Counted from the first letter of the stretch, positions 1 to 8,072 are shown. The stretch: DNA of 33,191 bases from an uncultured Kiloniella sp. (GCF_937128705.1 NZ_CAKZMP010000373.1:1-33191), one strand, 5' to 3'. Notes: generated from the letters alone by a model not told the origin. Made by a program: numbers and translations.

Positions 1-907
1 GTAGCGGTTGTTCTTCGCTGTCGCACTTATTCAAAAACGCATACCGCAACGCGCTGTCCAGCTGTTCAAAAATAGCCAAGTTTTCGGCCCAGGCTATTAC
101 TGTGCGCGGCGACATAAGAGTTGATAAGTCGCCACCAGCAAAACCGGAACGAGTCAAACCCGCAAACTGCACCATTGCAGCAACCGTTTGCACTCCTTGT
201 GTTGTGTTCATGAGCGGCACTCTCGCTAGAACAATGTCGCTTTCAGCTTCAGGGGTTAAATAGTTCAACGCCGCCACAACATTCCAACGATCTACTTGAG
301 CCTGGTTCATCACCTGGCTGCCGTGGTACAAGCCATTCAAATTACCAAGTCCAACTGTATTCGACGTAGCCAATAACCTGAAGTATGGATGAGGAGTTAT
401 GACTCTGTTTTGGTCGAGCAGGGTAAACTTGCCCTCGCGCTCCAAAACCCGCTGAATAACAAACATTACTTCAGGGCGCGCCGCATCGAGTTCCTCAAAC
501 ACCAAGGCTACAGGACGGTGTAAAGACCAGGGCACTATGCCTTCCTGAAACTCAGTTATCTGCTGGCTTTCTTTGAGAACAATTGTGTCCTTGCCAACTA
601 GATCAAAACGACTGATGTGACCGTCCAGGTTTACACGCACACAAGGCCAGTTAAGCCGTGCGGCAATTTGTTCTATATGGCTGGACTTGCCAGTGCCATG
701 CATTCCTTGCACCAGCACTCTGCGGTTGTGAGTGAACCCCGACAAAATTGCCAGGGTTACGTCGCGATCAAAGCGATAAGCAAGATCAATATCAGGCACG
801 TAATCATTAACTTCAGAAAACGCTGGAACCGTTAGATTCGAATCAATACCGAATGTGTCTGCTACTGCAACTTTTTGTTGAGGCTCTGCTTCGAAACCAT
901 CGATCAT
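1..907 (-). CDS. CobS-like AAA+ ATPase, 3' end cut by window edge
   Basis: About 302 codons are visible before the window edge. The protein matches the cobaltochelatase subunit CobS family closely along its length: an FGID...VPAFSE N-terminal segment, Walker A GMHGTGKS near residues 68-75, a Walker B region VALVFEELD near 133-141, a sensor-1 stretch LLATSN near 178-183 and a DRWN motif near 206. CobS with CobT and CobN inserts cobalt in aerobic B12 synthesis; relatives (CbbQ, NorQ, MoxR) paired with VWA proteins remodel or activate metalloenzymes. The ATG at 907-905 overlaps the stop of xsc copy 1 (ATGA), so the two are probably translationally coupled. No B12 gene is in view, so a role tied to taurine or Xsc is inference. 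Oddity: the Walker B aspartate usual in CobS is glutamate here. Whether a CobT/VWA gene follows cannot be seen. Confidence 0.85.
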   Translation of the reverse strand, partial: MIDGFEAEPQQKVAVADTFGIDSNLTVPAFSEVNDYVPDIDLAYRFDRDVTLAILSGFTHNRRVLVQGMHGTGKSSHIEQIAARLNWPCVRVNLDGHISRFDLVGKDTIVLKESQQITEFQEGIVPWSLHRPVALVFEELDAARPEVMFVIQRVLEREGKFTLLDQNRVITPHPYFRLLATSNTVGLGNLNGLYHGSQVMNQAQVDRWNVVAALNYLTPEAESDIVLARVPLMNTTQGVQTVAAMVQFAGLTRSGFAGGDLSTLMSPRTVIAWAENLAIFEQLDSALRYAFLNKCDSEEQPL

Positions 908-2667
908 ACGTAATCTTTATACTTCTCAAGATAACGAACAGGCTTACTCAATGCGTCACGGCGGAATGGGTCGCCAAGTTCACGTGTACACATAACTTCA
1001 ATAACGGTGGTTTTACCGCCATTCATTTGCATATCAACGGCTTTCTCGAGCGCGGCACCAACCTGCTCTATGTCGTCTACCACAATGCCTTCGGCACCCA
1101 TGGATTCGCCAATGCTGGCAAAGCTTGGATTGTCGAGTAAGCCACCAACAAAACGCCGGCCGTAGAACTCAACCTGGTTCTTCTGCTCAGCTCCCCATTG
1201 ACGGTTATGAAACACTACGGCCGTGACTGGTAGGTCTTCACGAACGGCGGTCATAATCTCTCCCATACTCATGCCCCAGGCTCCATCACCGGCGTAGGCA
1301 ATAGCGGGTCGCTCGGGTGCTGCCGCTTTTGCACCAATCATGGTTGGTAAGGCGTAGCCACAGTTACCAAAGCTCATTGGCGCAAAGAAGCTTCTTGGGC
1401 GCTCAAAGCGCAGATAGCTGTGCGCAATTGAATTAATGTTACCGATGTCGGTCGATACCATAACGTCTTTTGGCATTGCCTTTTCAAGCTCGCGAAGCAC
1501 CATTCGAGGGTGTAACCAATTACCGGCCTCGGCCGCCTGCTCAGCAATCATATCCATGCTGTAGTCGTCTTTCTCATGAGTCCAAGCGTCGAGCTCTTTC
1601 TCCCATTCGGCTTTCTCGCTGGCAATTTCAGCGGCTCGCGCTTCACGTGTTGCATCGCAGGCCAACTGCATAGTGGCAAGGCGCTGACTCAAAGCGACTG
1701 ATGCAGCTTTTGCGTCTCCGCAGATGCCAACTGAGATTTTCTTAACCAGACCTAACATCTTATGGTCAGCGTCAATTTGAATAATTTTGGCGTTGTCTGG
1801 CCAGTATTCGAGACCGTGTTGCGGCAATGTGCCAAAAGGCCCCAAACGCGAACCAACAACCAGCACCACATCGGCGCGAGAAATTAGCTTCATGCCGGCT
1901 TTAGAGCCTTGGTAACCCAAAGGCCCACACCACTGAGGATGACTAGCTGGGAACGAATCGTTGTGCTGGTAACTGTTTACAACCGGAGCACCTAAACGTT
2001 CGGCCAATGCAATAACCTCTTGCACGCCATCGGCCATTATCACTCCGCCACCAGAAACTATTACTGGGTTGCTTGCTTTCGACAACAGCTCAACTGCTGC
2101 ATTCAATGAGCTATCACCACCGGGCCCGCGATCCAGCCTTTGTGGCTGTGGTATATCGACGTTGATGTCACCGTAGAAATGGTCGCGGGGTATGTTTAGC
2201 TGAGTTGGGCCAATTTCTGACATAGCGCGATCAAAACAACGCGCTGTAAATTCGGCCATACGATTTGGGTTGGCAACGTGGCCCTGATACTTCACAAACT
2301 CCTGGAACATGGGCAGCTGATGCGCTTCTTGAAAGCCACCAAGCCCCATATTCATCGTGCCTGCTTCGGGAGTGATCATTACAACCGGGCTATGAGCCCA
2401 GTAAGCGGCAGCAATAGCGGTCACGCAGTTACTGATACCAGGGCCATTTTGACCAATCACGACGCCATGACGGCCGCTAGCTCGCGCATAGCCGTCAGCC
2501 ATATGGCCCGCACCTTGCTCATGAACTACCGGAATCAAACGAATTCCAGCTGGCGGAAAAATGTCCATTGCGTCCATAAACGCCGAACCCATAATACCGA
2601 ATATATCGGTAACACCATGTGCCACCATGGTTTCAACAAAGGCTTCACTGGGGGTCATTCTTGGCAT
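904..2667 (-). CDS. xsc: Sulfoacetaldehyde acetyltransferase, copy 1
   Basis: A 587-residue ThDP-dependent enzyme that converts sulfoacetaldehyde and phosphate to acetyl phosphate and sulfite, the desulfonation step of taurine catabolism in the cytoplasm. The N-terminal pyrimidine-binding domain includes FGIMGSAFMDAMD and HMADGYAR; YQHNDSFPASHP lies in the middle. The ThDP-binding GDGAWG begins at residue 460 and is followed by HNRQWGAEQKNQ, a segment characteristic of Xsc rather than acetolactate synthase. The C-terminus DPFRRDALSKP is typical. The chosen ATG at 2667 has a weak AAGAG ahead of it; an ATG three codons later is possible. It lies downstream of tauR on the same strand, behind its own TauR-like repeats, and overlaps the CobS-like gene. 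It is only partly similar (by eye about half of positions) to the second xsc at 6219-7994, so it is not a recent duplicate. Confidence 0.95.
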   Translation of the reverse strand: MPRMTPSEAFVETMVAHGVTDIFGIMGSAFMDAMDIFPPAGIRLIPVVHEQGAGHMADGYARASGRHGVVIGQNGPGISNCVTAIAAAYWAHSPVVMITPEAGTMNMGLGGFQEAHQLPMFQEFVKYQGHVANPNRMAEFTARCFDRAMSEIGPTQLNIPRDHFYGDINVDIPQPQRLDRGPGGDSSLNAAVELLSKASNPVIVSGGGVIMADGVQEVIALAERLGAPVVNSYQHNDSFPASHPQWCGPLGYQGSKAGMKLISRADVVLVVGSRLGPFGTLPQHGLEYWPDNAKIIQIDADHKMLGLVKKISVGICGDAKAASVALSQRLATMQLACDATREARAAEIASEKAEWEKELDAWTHEKDDYSMDMIAEQAAEAGNWLHPRMVLRELEKAMPKDVMVSTDIGNINSIAHSYLRFERPRSFFAPMSFGNCGYALPTMIGAKAAAPERPAIAYAGDGAWGMSMGEIMTAVREDLPVTAVVFHNRQWGAEQKNQVEFYGRRFVGGLLDNPSFASIGESMGAEGIVVDDIEQVGAALEKAVDMQMNGGKTTVIEVMCTRELGDPFRRDALSKPVRYLEKYKDYV

Positions 2668-2750
2668 ATTAGTGTTCTCTTGAGAATGGTTTAAAAATCA
2701 TGTGATTGGGAGCCACAGCTTGTTAGATTACCCTCAACCGGCGGCACACA

Positions 2751-2783
2751 ATAGGTCCAGTTTTCAGTTCCGCATGGCTCCAG
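2751..2783 (-). promoter_or_regulatory. Putative TauR operator upstream of xsc copy 1
   Basis: On the minus strand CTGGAGCCAT (2783-2774) is followed by CTGGACCTAT (2760-2751), the two starts 23 bp apart. The second copy is identical to the one in front of xsc copy 2. The first copy lies inside the last codons of tauR. As I recall it, alphaproteobacterial TauR sites are described as CTGGACYTAA-type direct repeats, which fits. Binding by TauR is inferred. Confidence 0.6.
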
Positions 2784-4248
2784 GGATAAGGGCGGCGAGA
2801 CGCTTGATTCCGTCCGCAATACGGTCTTCAGGAACCGAAGAAAAGCCCAACCTAAAGTAGTTTAGTGGTGGGTCTGCCTGCATAAAATGCACAGAACCCG
2901 GTTCAATTATAATACCCTCAGCTAGGGCTAACAATTTAAGCTGATCGGTATCCAGACGTTCAGGACCTTGCACCCAGCAACTAGAACCACCAAAGCCAGG
3001 CATTCGAGCTGCCCCGGCAAGATCACCACTCAGCTCACTATCAAGAGCTTCCATCATTGTTATGCAACGTTGTCGGTAAGTCTTTGCCAAATGCCGGGTT
3101 AAGGTATCTTGATAACCCCGCGCTAAAAACAAGGCCACCGCCCGCTGGTTGTTGCTGGCCGGATGCCGCACCATCAGCCGACGCAGCGCGCGTAACTCAC
3201 TGATTACATTGGCAGGCGCTACAACGTATCCCATGCGTAAACCTGGAGCCAGCGTTTTTGACAGACTACCGACATAAATTACCCGGTCGTTGTGGTCCAG
3301 GCTTTTTAATGCAGGCGTTGGGTTAGCAGCGAAATTAATCTCACTTTCGTAATCGTCTTCAATAATCAAAACATCGTTGTCAACGGCGCGCTGTAGCAAC
3401 TCGTAGCGGCGGCTGATGGGCATAGTCACCGTTGTCGGTGACTGATGGCTAGGGGTGACGTAAATACAGTCACACTCATTAATCTCGTCATTCACTATCA
3501 AGCCTTCGGAATCTACAGCTAAAGGTTTGATGGTTGTTTGATTCAAAGCAGCTATGTTTCGCACATCAACGTAGCCGGGGTTTTCCAAGCCAAACGTACT
3601 TTCATTGTTGAGCAGCAGTCTTACCAACATATACAGCGCTTGCTGCGCGCCTACAGTAATGAGGATTTGATCGGGCTTGGCCCATATGCCTCGCCGCGGA
3701 AGCGAACGTGTTTGAATCTGTTCTATCAGCAGGGGATCGTCATAGTCAAGCTGGTCCGTCGCCCACTCTTTAATAGCGGAAACACTGAGAGCATCGCGAA
3801 CGCATTCACGCCAATGATTAGTGGGGAACAATGCATAATCTAGCTGACCATAGGTAAATGGGTAGTCATATTCAACCCAGTTCTTGGGTTTATCAATGCT
3901 TCTATAACGGCTTGGTGTTGATTTCATCCGCTGCGACCAATTGGGCTCGCCGCCTTGCGGCAAACTTAATTGCGGGTCGATCAGTGGCGTCGCTAACGTA
4001 TCGGGGTTAACAAAGTACCCGCTTCGTTGCCGGCTTAGGATGTAGCCGTCTTCCAACAAGTTTTCATAGGCCAAGACTACCGTATTGCGGGCCACGCCTA
4101 ATTGTGCGGCCAAGGCACGGCTTGAAGGGAGCGGCTTCTCCAATGGTATCTGGCCATTCTGAATAGCGGTTACGATTTGCGTACGTATTTGTTTTTGCAG
4201 GCTAAAGTCGCTATTCGGAGACAGATGAAAAAGCTGGGCAATGCTCAT
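2764..4248 (-). CDS. tauR: TauR-type MocR/GabR regulator of taurine catabolism
   Basis: A 494-residue chimeric regulator. Residues 1-75 form a GntR winged helix (LPSSRALAAQLGVARNTVV), and roughly 110-490 form a fold-type I aminotransferase-like domain with the PLP lysine in YVGSLSKTLAPGLRMG. Members of this family bind direct DNA repeats and sense an amine through PLP; TauR activates taurine genes in Rhodobacter. Its position, divergent from tpa and in line with xsc, supports the TauR name over other MocR regulators. The ATG at 4248 lies 18 bp from the nearest operator-like repeat, so autoregulation is plausible. Codon use resembles xsc copy 1 and the CobS-like gene more than the genes to the right. 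Confidence 0.88.
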   Translation of the reverse strand: MSIAQLFHLSPNSDFSLQKQIRTQIVTAIQNGQIPLEKPLPSSRALAAQLGVARNTVVLAYENLLEDGYILSRQRSGYFVNPDTLATPLIDPQLSLPQGGEPNWSQRMKSTPSRYRSIDKPKNWVEYDYPFTYGQLDYALFPTNHWRECVRDALSVSAIKEWATDQLDYDDPLLIEQIQTRSLPRRGIWAKPDQILITVGAQQALYMLVRLLLNNESTFGLENPGYVDVRNIAALNQTTIKPLAVDSEGLIVNDEINECDCIYVTPSHQSPTTVTMPISRRYELLQRAVDNDVLIIEDDYESEINFAANPTPALKSLDHNDRVIYVGSLSKTLAPGLRMGYVVAPANVISELRALRRLMVRHPASNNQRAVALFLARGYQDTLTRHLAKTYRQRCITMMEALDSELSGDLAGAARMPGFGGSSCWVQGPERLDTDQLKLLALAEGIIIEPGSVHFMQADPPLNYFRLGFSSVPEDRIADGIKRLAALIPGAMRN

Positions 4249-4265
4249 AGGCGTGAACGCTAAAC

Positions 4266-4310
4266 CTGGACCGACAACAGACGGCTATCTGGCCCTATTC
4301 GTGGACCTTA
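4266..4310. promoter_or_regulatory. Putative TauR operator between tauR and tpa
   Basis: Three direct repeats read on the plus strand: CTGGACCGAC (4266-4275), CTGGCCCTAT (4289-4298) and GTGGACCTTA (4301-4310). The first two start 23 bp apart, the same spacing as at both xsc genes. The intergenic region of 132 bp serves divergent tauR and tpa. Assignment to TauR is inferred from repeat type and context. Confidence 0.6.
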
Positions 4311-4380
4311 AAGGCCTTATATTATCGCGTTTTTGCTATACAACAACACGTTGTGTCGCTTTAAGTACCTGGGTATCGCA

Positions 4381-5745
4381 ATGAACTCTAACAATAATGT
4401 CGTCAAAAGCGACAAAGACCATATTTGGCACCATTTAACTCAACACAAGATCTATGAAGCCAGAGATCCTATGGTCATTGTTGAAGGTAAGGGTATGAAG
4501 ATCTGGGATAGTAATGGCAATGAATACCTGGACGCCACTTCCGGCGGTTTGTGGACCGTTAACGTAGGCTATGGCCGCGAAAGCATCGCTAAGGTTGTCG
4601 GTCAGCAATTAACTAAAATGTGCTATTTCTCCCAAGCTAACGGCAATGAGCCCGCCGCCCGCTTTGCTCAGAAGCTTGTTGAAAAAATGCCTGGCCTGAA
4701 CCGCGTGTATTTCTCTAACTCAGGCAGCGAAGCAAACGAAAAAGCCTATAAGATCGTTCGCCAGATCGCGCATAACAAATACGGTGGGAAGAAACATAAA
4801 ATTCTTTATCGGGATCGTGATTACCATGGCACAACCATTACAGCTTTAAGCTCTACTGGTCAGTTACAGAGAAAAGACCAATATGGTCCTTTTACACCCG
4901 GTTTTGTTGAGGTTCCCCATTGTTGTGAATACCGTTCCCAATACGGAGATGATGGTGATTATGGCATTAAGGCAGCCCTTGCTATTGAAGAAGTAATTTT
5001 GCGCGAAGGACCAGATACAGTCGGCGCCTTGGTTCTGGAACCAATTACGGCCGGAGGTGGCGTGATTACACCACCAGAGGGGTATTGGGAAAAGGTGCAG
5101 GAGATTTGTAAAAAATACGATATCTTGCTCCATATTGACGAAGTTGTCTGTGGTTTGGGGCGTACAGGTAAGTGGTTTGGGTATCAGCATTATGGGATCA
5201 AACCTGATATTGTCACCATGGCAAAGGGTGTTGCCTCTGGCTATGCTGCAATTTCCTGTACGGTGACGACAGAGCAAGTCTTTGATCAGTTCAAGAATAA
5301 CCCTTCTGACCCTATGAGTTATTTTAGAGATATCTCTACCTTTGGTGGTTGTACTGCTGGCCCTGCGGCCGCGCTTGAAAATATGCGGATTATTGAGGAA
5401 GAAAACCTGCTCGATAATGTGACCAAGATGGGGGATTACCTTCTTGGAAAGCTTCATGATCTTAAGGAAAAGCATGAAGTTATCGGGGATGTTCGTGGTA
5501 AGGGGCTTTTCTGTGGTCTTGAACTGGTGGTTGACCGTGAGACTAAGCAACCCGTTGATGAAAGCATTACGCAGGCTGTTGTCGGTGAATGTATGGCCCA
5601 AGGGGTGATTATTGGGGCAACCAATCGCAGCTTCAGAGAGTTTAACAATACGATTTGTCTTAGCCCTGCATTGATTTGCACAACTGAAGAATTAGATGAA
5701 ATTGTCACAGCAATTGATAATGCTTTATCCAAAATCTGTGGATAG
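4381..5745 (+). CDS. tpa: Taurine:pyruvate aminotransferase
   Basis: A 454-residue class III aminotransferase that moves the amino group of taurine to pyruvate, giving sulfoacetaldehyde and alanine; it feeds Xsc. Visible family features are the N-terminal DHIWHHLTQHK, LDATSGGLWTVNVGYGR, the PLP contact VYFSNSGSEANEKAYK, YHGTT, HIDEVVCGLGRTG and the PLP lysine in VTMAKGVASGYA. I start at ATG 4381 (MNSNNNV); an upstream TTG at 4333 would add 16 residues of no family character. A rho-independent terminator follows the stop, so xsc copy 2 is probably transcribed separately. Codon style changes inside the gene: the first 350-400 bases look like the left-hand genes, the rest like the right-hand genes (more GGG glycine and CGG arginine codons). 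Confidence 0.95.
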   Translation: MNSNNNVVKSDKDHIWHHLTQHKIYEARDPMVIVEGKGMKIWDSNGNEYLDATSGGLWTVNVGYGRESIAKVVGQQLTKMCYFSQANGNEPAARFAQKLVEKMPGLNRVYFSNSGSEANEKAYKIVRQIAHNKYGGKKHKILYRDRDYHGTTITALSSTGQLQRKDQYGPFTPGFVEVPHCCEYRSQYGDDGDYGIKAALAIEEVILREGPDTVGALVLEPITAGGGVITPPEGYWEKVQEICKKYDILLHIDEVVCGLGRTGKWFGYQHYGIKPDIVTMAKGVASGYAAISCTVTTEQVFDQFKNNPSDPMSYFRDISTFGGCTAGPAAALENMRIIEEENLLDNVTKMGDYLLGKLHDLKEKHEVIGDVRGKGLFCGLELVVDRETKQPVDESITQAVVGECMAQGVIIGATNRSFREFNNTICLSPALICTTEELDEIVTAIDNALSKICG

Positions 5746-5776
5746 ATTTAACACGTCTCCTAAATGAAACTTTATC

Positions 5777-5808
5777 GGGGCTGATCTTTGGATCGGTCCC
5801 ATTTTTTT
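5777..5808 (+). terminator. Rho-independent terminator after tpa
   Basis: Stem arms 5777-5786 and 5791-5800 pair over ten positions with two G-U pairs around a TTTG loop, followed by seven T residues (5802-5808). It lies 31 bp after the tpa stop. Confidence 0.8.
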
Positions 5809-5953
5809 GCCACTAGCATTTGAGGTCTCAAATCCAAATTTAGTAATTTTTTTTAAATAATTATCTTTTAATCACACCTGCTAAGGCTGAATTCTAAGAG
5901 GATTTTCCTCGTGTTTTTAGGGCTTCAATTTACTGTAAAAAGATTCGTTAAAA

Positions 5954-5986
5954 TCTGGTATCATAGATGGGTAAATCTGGACCTAT
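5954..5986 (+). promoter_or_regulatory. Putative TauR operator upstream of xsc copy 2
   Basis: CTGGTATCAT (5954-5963) and CTGGACCTAT (5977-5986) are direct repeats with starts 23 bp apart. The second is identical to the proximal repeat of xsc copy 1. They lie about 230 bp before the xsc ATG, leaving a long leader. TauR binding is inferred. Confidence 0.55.
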
Positions 5987-6218
5987 GTGAAACAGAAAAT
6001 AGTTGCTTTTCTGGTGTCAGGACGAGCCTACGTTTTGCCCGGATCTTCAGTGCGAAAATTTAAAGATGTAAATTTATAAACTCTGAAAACAGGGCAAAAC
6101 TTTAAAAGCAAAAGTCGAAACATATAAGCGGCTGGAATTGATCAATATTTTGGTCAATGCCTTTGAGAATTTTCTCTTAAATGATGAGAATAATTTTTGA
6201 AATAAGGAATAGATAACA

Positions 6219-7994
6219 ATGAAGATGACGACAGAAGAAGCCTTTGTAAAAGTTTTGCAAATGCATGGTATTGAACATGGTTTTGGAATCATCGGCTCTG
6301 CTTTTATGCCTATCTCTGACTTGTTTCCGAAAGCGGGTATCAAGTTTTGGGATGTAGCTCATGAAACGAACGGCGGCATGATCTGTGATGGCTATACACG
6401 GACAACCGGAAAAATCGGTATGTGTATTGCGCAGAACGGGCCAGGTATCACTGGATTTGTTACACCTATTAAAACGGCTTACTGGAACCATACGCCAATG
6501 CTTTTGGTGACCCCACAAGCTGCCAACAAAACAATCGGGCAGGGTGGTTTCCAGGAAGTTGAGCAGATGGCGCTGTTCAAAGACATGGTTTGTTATCAGG
6601 AAGAAGTACGCGATGCGTCCCGTATGGCCGAGGTTCTGAACCGGGTTATTCAAAAAGCAAAACGGGGCTCTGCACCTGCTCAGATCAACGTACCACGTGA
6701 CCTCTGGACACAGGTTATTGATATTGAACTTCCACAGATGGTTGATATTGAGCTGCCATCCGGTGGCGCAAATGCGATCTCAAAAGCGGCAGAGCTTTTA
6801 TCTGGTGCCAAGTTCCCTGTAATTCTATCAGGTGCTGGGGTTGTTATCGGGAATGCGATTGCTGACTGTCAGGCCCTTGCTGAGCGTCTTGATGCACCTG
6901 TATGTAGTGGTTATCAGCACAACGATAGCTTCCCGGGAAGTCATCCTTTGGCCGCCGGGCCTCTTGGCTATAATGGCTCTAAGGCTGCAATGGAGCTTAT
7001 TGCAAAAGCCGATGTTGTCTTGGCATTGGGAACGCGTCTTAATCCGTTTTCTACTCTGCCGGGATATGGCATTGATTACTGGCCAAAAGATGCAAGCATT
7101 ATTCAAGTGGATATCAATTCGGATCGTATTGGTCTGACCAAGAAAGTCACCGTTGGTATTTGTGGTGATGCCAAACAGGTCGCACAGCAAATTCTGTCTC
7201 AGCTGAGCCCGACTGCCGGCGATAACGGGCGGGAAGAACGTAAAGCGCTTATCCACCACACAAAATCATCATGGCTACAGGCTCTTAGTAGCATGGATCA
7301 CGAGGACGATGATCCTGGGACAACCTGGAACGAAGATTCTCGTCGCCGTGATGCAGACCGTATGTCTCCGCGTATGGCGTGGCGAGCTATTCAAGAAGGA
7401 TTGCCACAGGATGTCATCATTTCCAGTGATATCGGAAATAACTGTGCAATCGGTAATGCTTATCCGACTTTTGAGAAGGGCCGTAAATACTTAGCACCGG
7501 GCCTTTTTGGCCCTTGTGGCTATGGGTTCCCATCAATCATTGGTGCCAAGATTGGTTGCCCTGATACACCTGTTGTTGGTTTTGCCGGGGATGGAGCCTT
7601 TGGGATCAGCATGAATGAAATGACGTCTGTTGGGCGTGACGAATGGCCTGCGATTACGATGGTTATTTTCCGTAATTATCAGTGGGGCGCAGAGAAGCGT
7701 AATACGACCCTCTGGTATGACAACAACTTTGTTGGGACAGAACTCGATCCGCACCTAAGCTATGCAAAAGTGGCAGAAGGTTGTGGCTTGAAAGGCGTTA
7801 CTGTTCGCACACAGAGTGAACTTACGGCGACATTGAAAGAAGCCACCGAAGCACAAAAGGATGGGGTGACAACCTTTGTAGAAGTCATCCTCAATCAGGA
7901 ACTCGGTGAACCATTTCGTCGTGATGCCATGACCAAACCTGTTGAAGTTGCGGGTATCAACTCGGATGACATGCGACCACAACAAGGCGTTTGA
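6219..7994 (+). CDS. xsc: Sulfoacetaldehyde acetyltransferase, copy 2
   Basis: A 591-residue Xsc with the same domain plan as copy 1: FGIIGSAFMPISDLFP and MICDGYTR near the N-terminus, SGYQHNDSFPGSHP in the middle, ThDP-binding GDGAFG starting at residue 457, NYQWGAEKRNTTLW after it, and a C-terminal EPFRRDAMTKPVEVAG. It performs the acetyl phosphate plus sulfite step after Tpa. The ATG at 6219 has AAGGA 10 bases upstream; a second ATG two codons on is possible. Its sequence differs at many positions from copy 1 and its C-terminus is of another type, so the two represent separate Xsc lineages. The tpa-then-xsc order is the common arrangement and this copy shares codon style with the right-hand genome, so it is probably the resident one. 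Confidence 0.95.
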   Translation: MKMTTEEAFVKVLQMHGIEHGFGIIGSAFMPISDLFPKAGIKFWDVAHETNGGMICDGYTRTTGKIGMCIAQNGPGITGFVTPIKTAYWNHTPMLLVTPQAANKTIGQGGFQEVEQMALFKDMVCYQEEVRDASRMAEVLNRVIQKAKRGSAPAQINVPRDLWTQVIDIELPQMVDIELPSGGANAISKAAELLSGAKFPVILSGAGVVIGNAIADCQALAERLDAPVCSGYQHNDSFPGSHPLAAGPLGYNGSKAAMELIAKADVVLALGTRLNPFSTLPGYGIDYWPKDASIIQVDINSDRIGLTKKVTVGICGDAKQVAQQILSQLSPTAGDNGREERKALIHHTKSSWLQALSSMDHEDDDPGTTWNEDSRRRDADRMSPRMAWRAIQEGLPQDVIISSDIGNNCAIGNAYPTFEKGRKYLAPGLFGPCGYGFPSIIGAKIGCPDTPVVGFAGDGAFGISMNEMTSVGRDEWPAITMVIFRNYQWGAEKRNTTLWYDNNFVGTELDPHLSYAKVAEGCGLKGVTVRTQSELTATLKEATEAQKDGVTTFVEVILNQELGEPFRRDAMTKPVEVAGINSDDMRPQQGV

Positions 7995-8015
7995 TTGTCT
8001 TGGTGTAATTTCTAA

Positions 8016-8072
8016 TCTGGTCCTGAGGTCACTTTGCTCAAATTGATAACAGGCTGTGATTTCGGGACCAGA
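8016..8072. repeat. Inverted repeat TCTGGTCC / GGACCAGA after xsc copy 2
   Basis: An 8-nt perfect inverted repeat (8016-8023 and 8065-8072) separated by 41 bp sits in the 235-bp gap between xsc and bioF. The half-sites resemble the CTGGACC element of the taurine promoters. A second small hairpin with arms AACCAGC/GCTGGTT lies at 8147-8171. Function unknown; no clear terminator or biotin operator is seen. Confidence 0.35.

Larger units (their letters stand above)
5746..6218. other. 473-bp intergenic region between tpa and xsc copy 2
   Basis: AT-rich spacer holding the tpa terminator, a 16-bp palindrome (5818-5833, arms ATTTGAG/CTCAAAT), TauR-like repeats (5954-5986, with a further CTGGTGTCAG at 6011-6020), and a 9-nt inverted repeat GTTTTGCCC (6032-6040) / GGGCAAAAC (6092-6100). 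An open stretch of about 40 codons ending at TGA 6198-6200 has no usable start. I see no convincing gene. Confidence 0.6.

Noticed and set aside
853-1140. Plus-strand frame over the xsc1/CobS-like junction
   Set aside because: Antisense to two well-supported genes and without recognisable protein features.
4333-4380. Upstream TTG start for tpa
   Set aside because: The added 16 residues (MLYNNTLCRF...) have no family character and overlap the promoter; ATG 4381 gives the expected N-terminus.
4864-5732. Long minus-strand frames inside tpa
   Set aside because: Antisense shadows of a strongly conserved aminotransferase; their translations have no domain character.
6075-6200. About 40 open codons before xsc2 as a gene remnant
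   Set aside because: No start codon or ribosome site, no family recognised; probably chance in AT-rich DNA.
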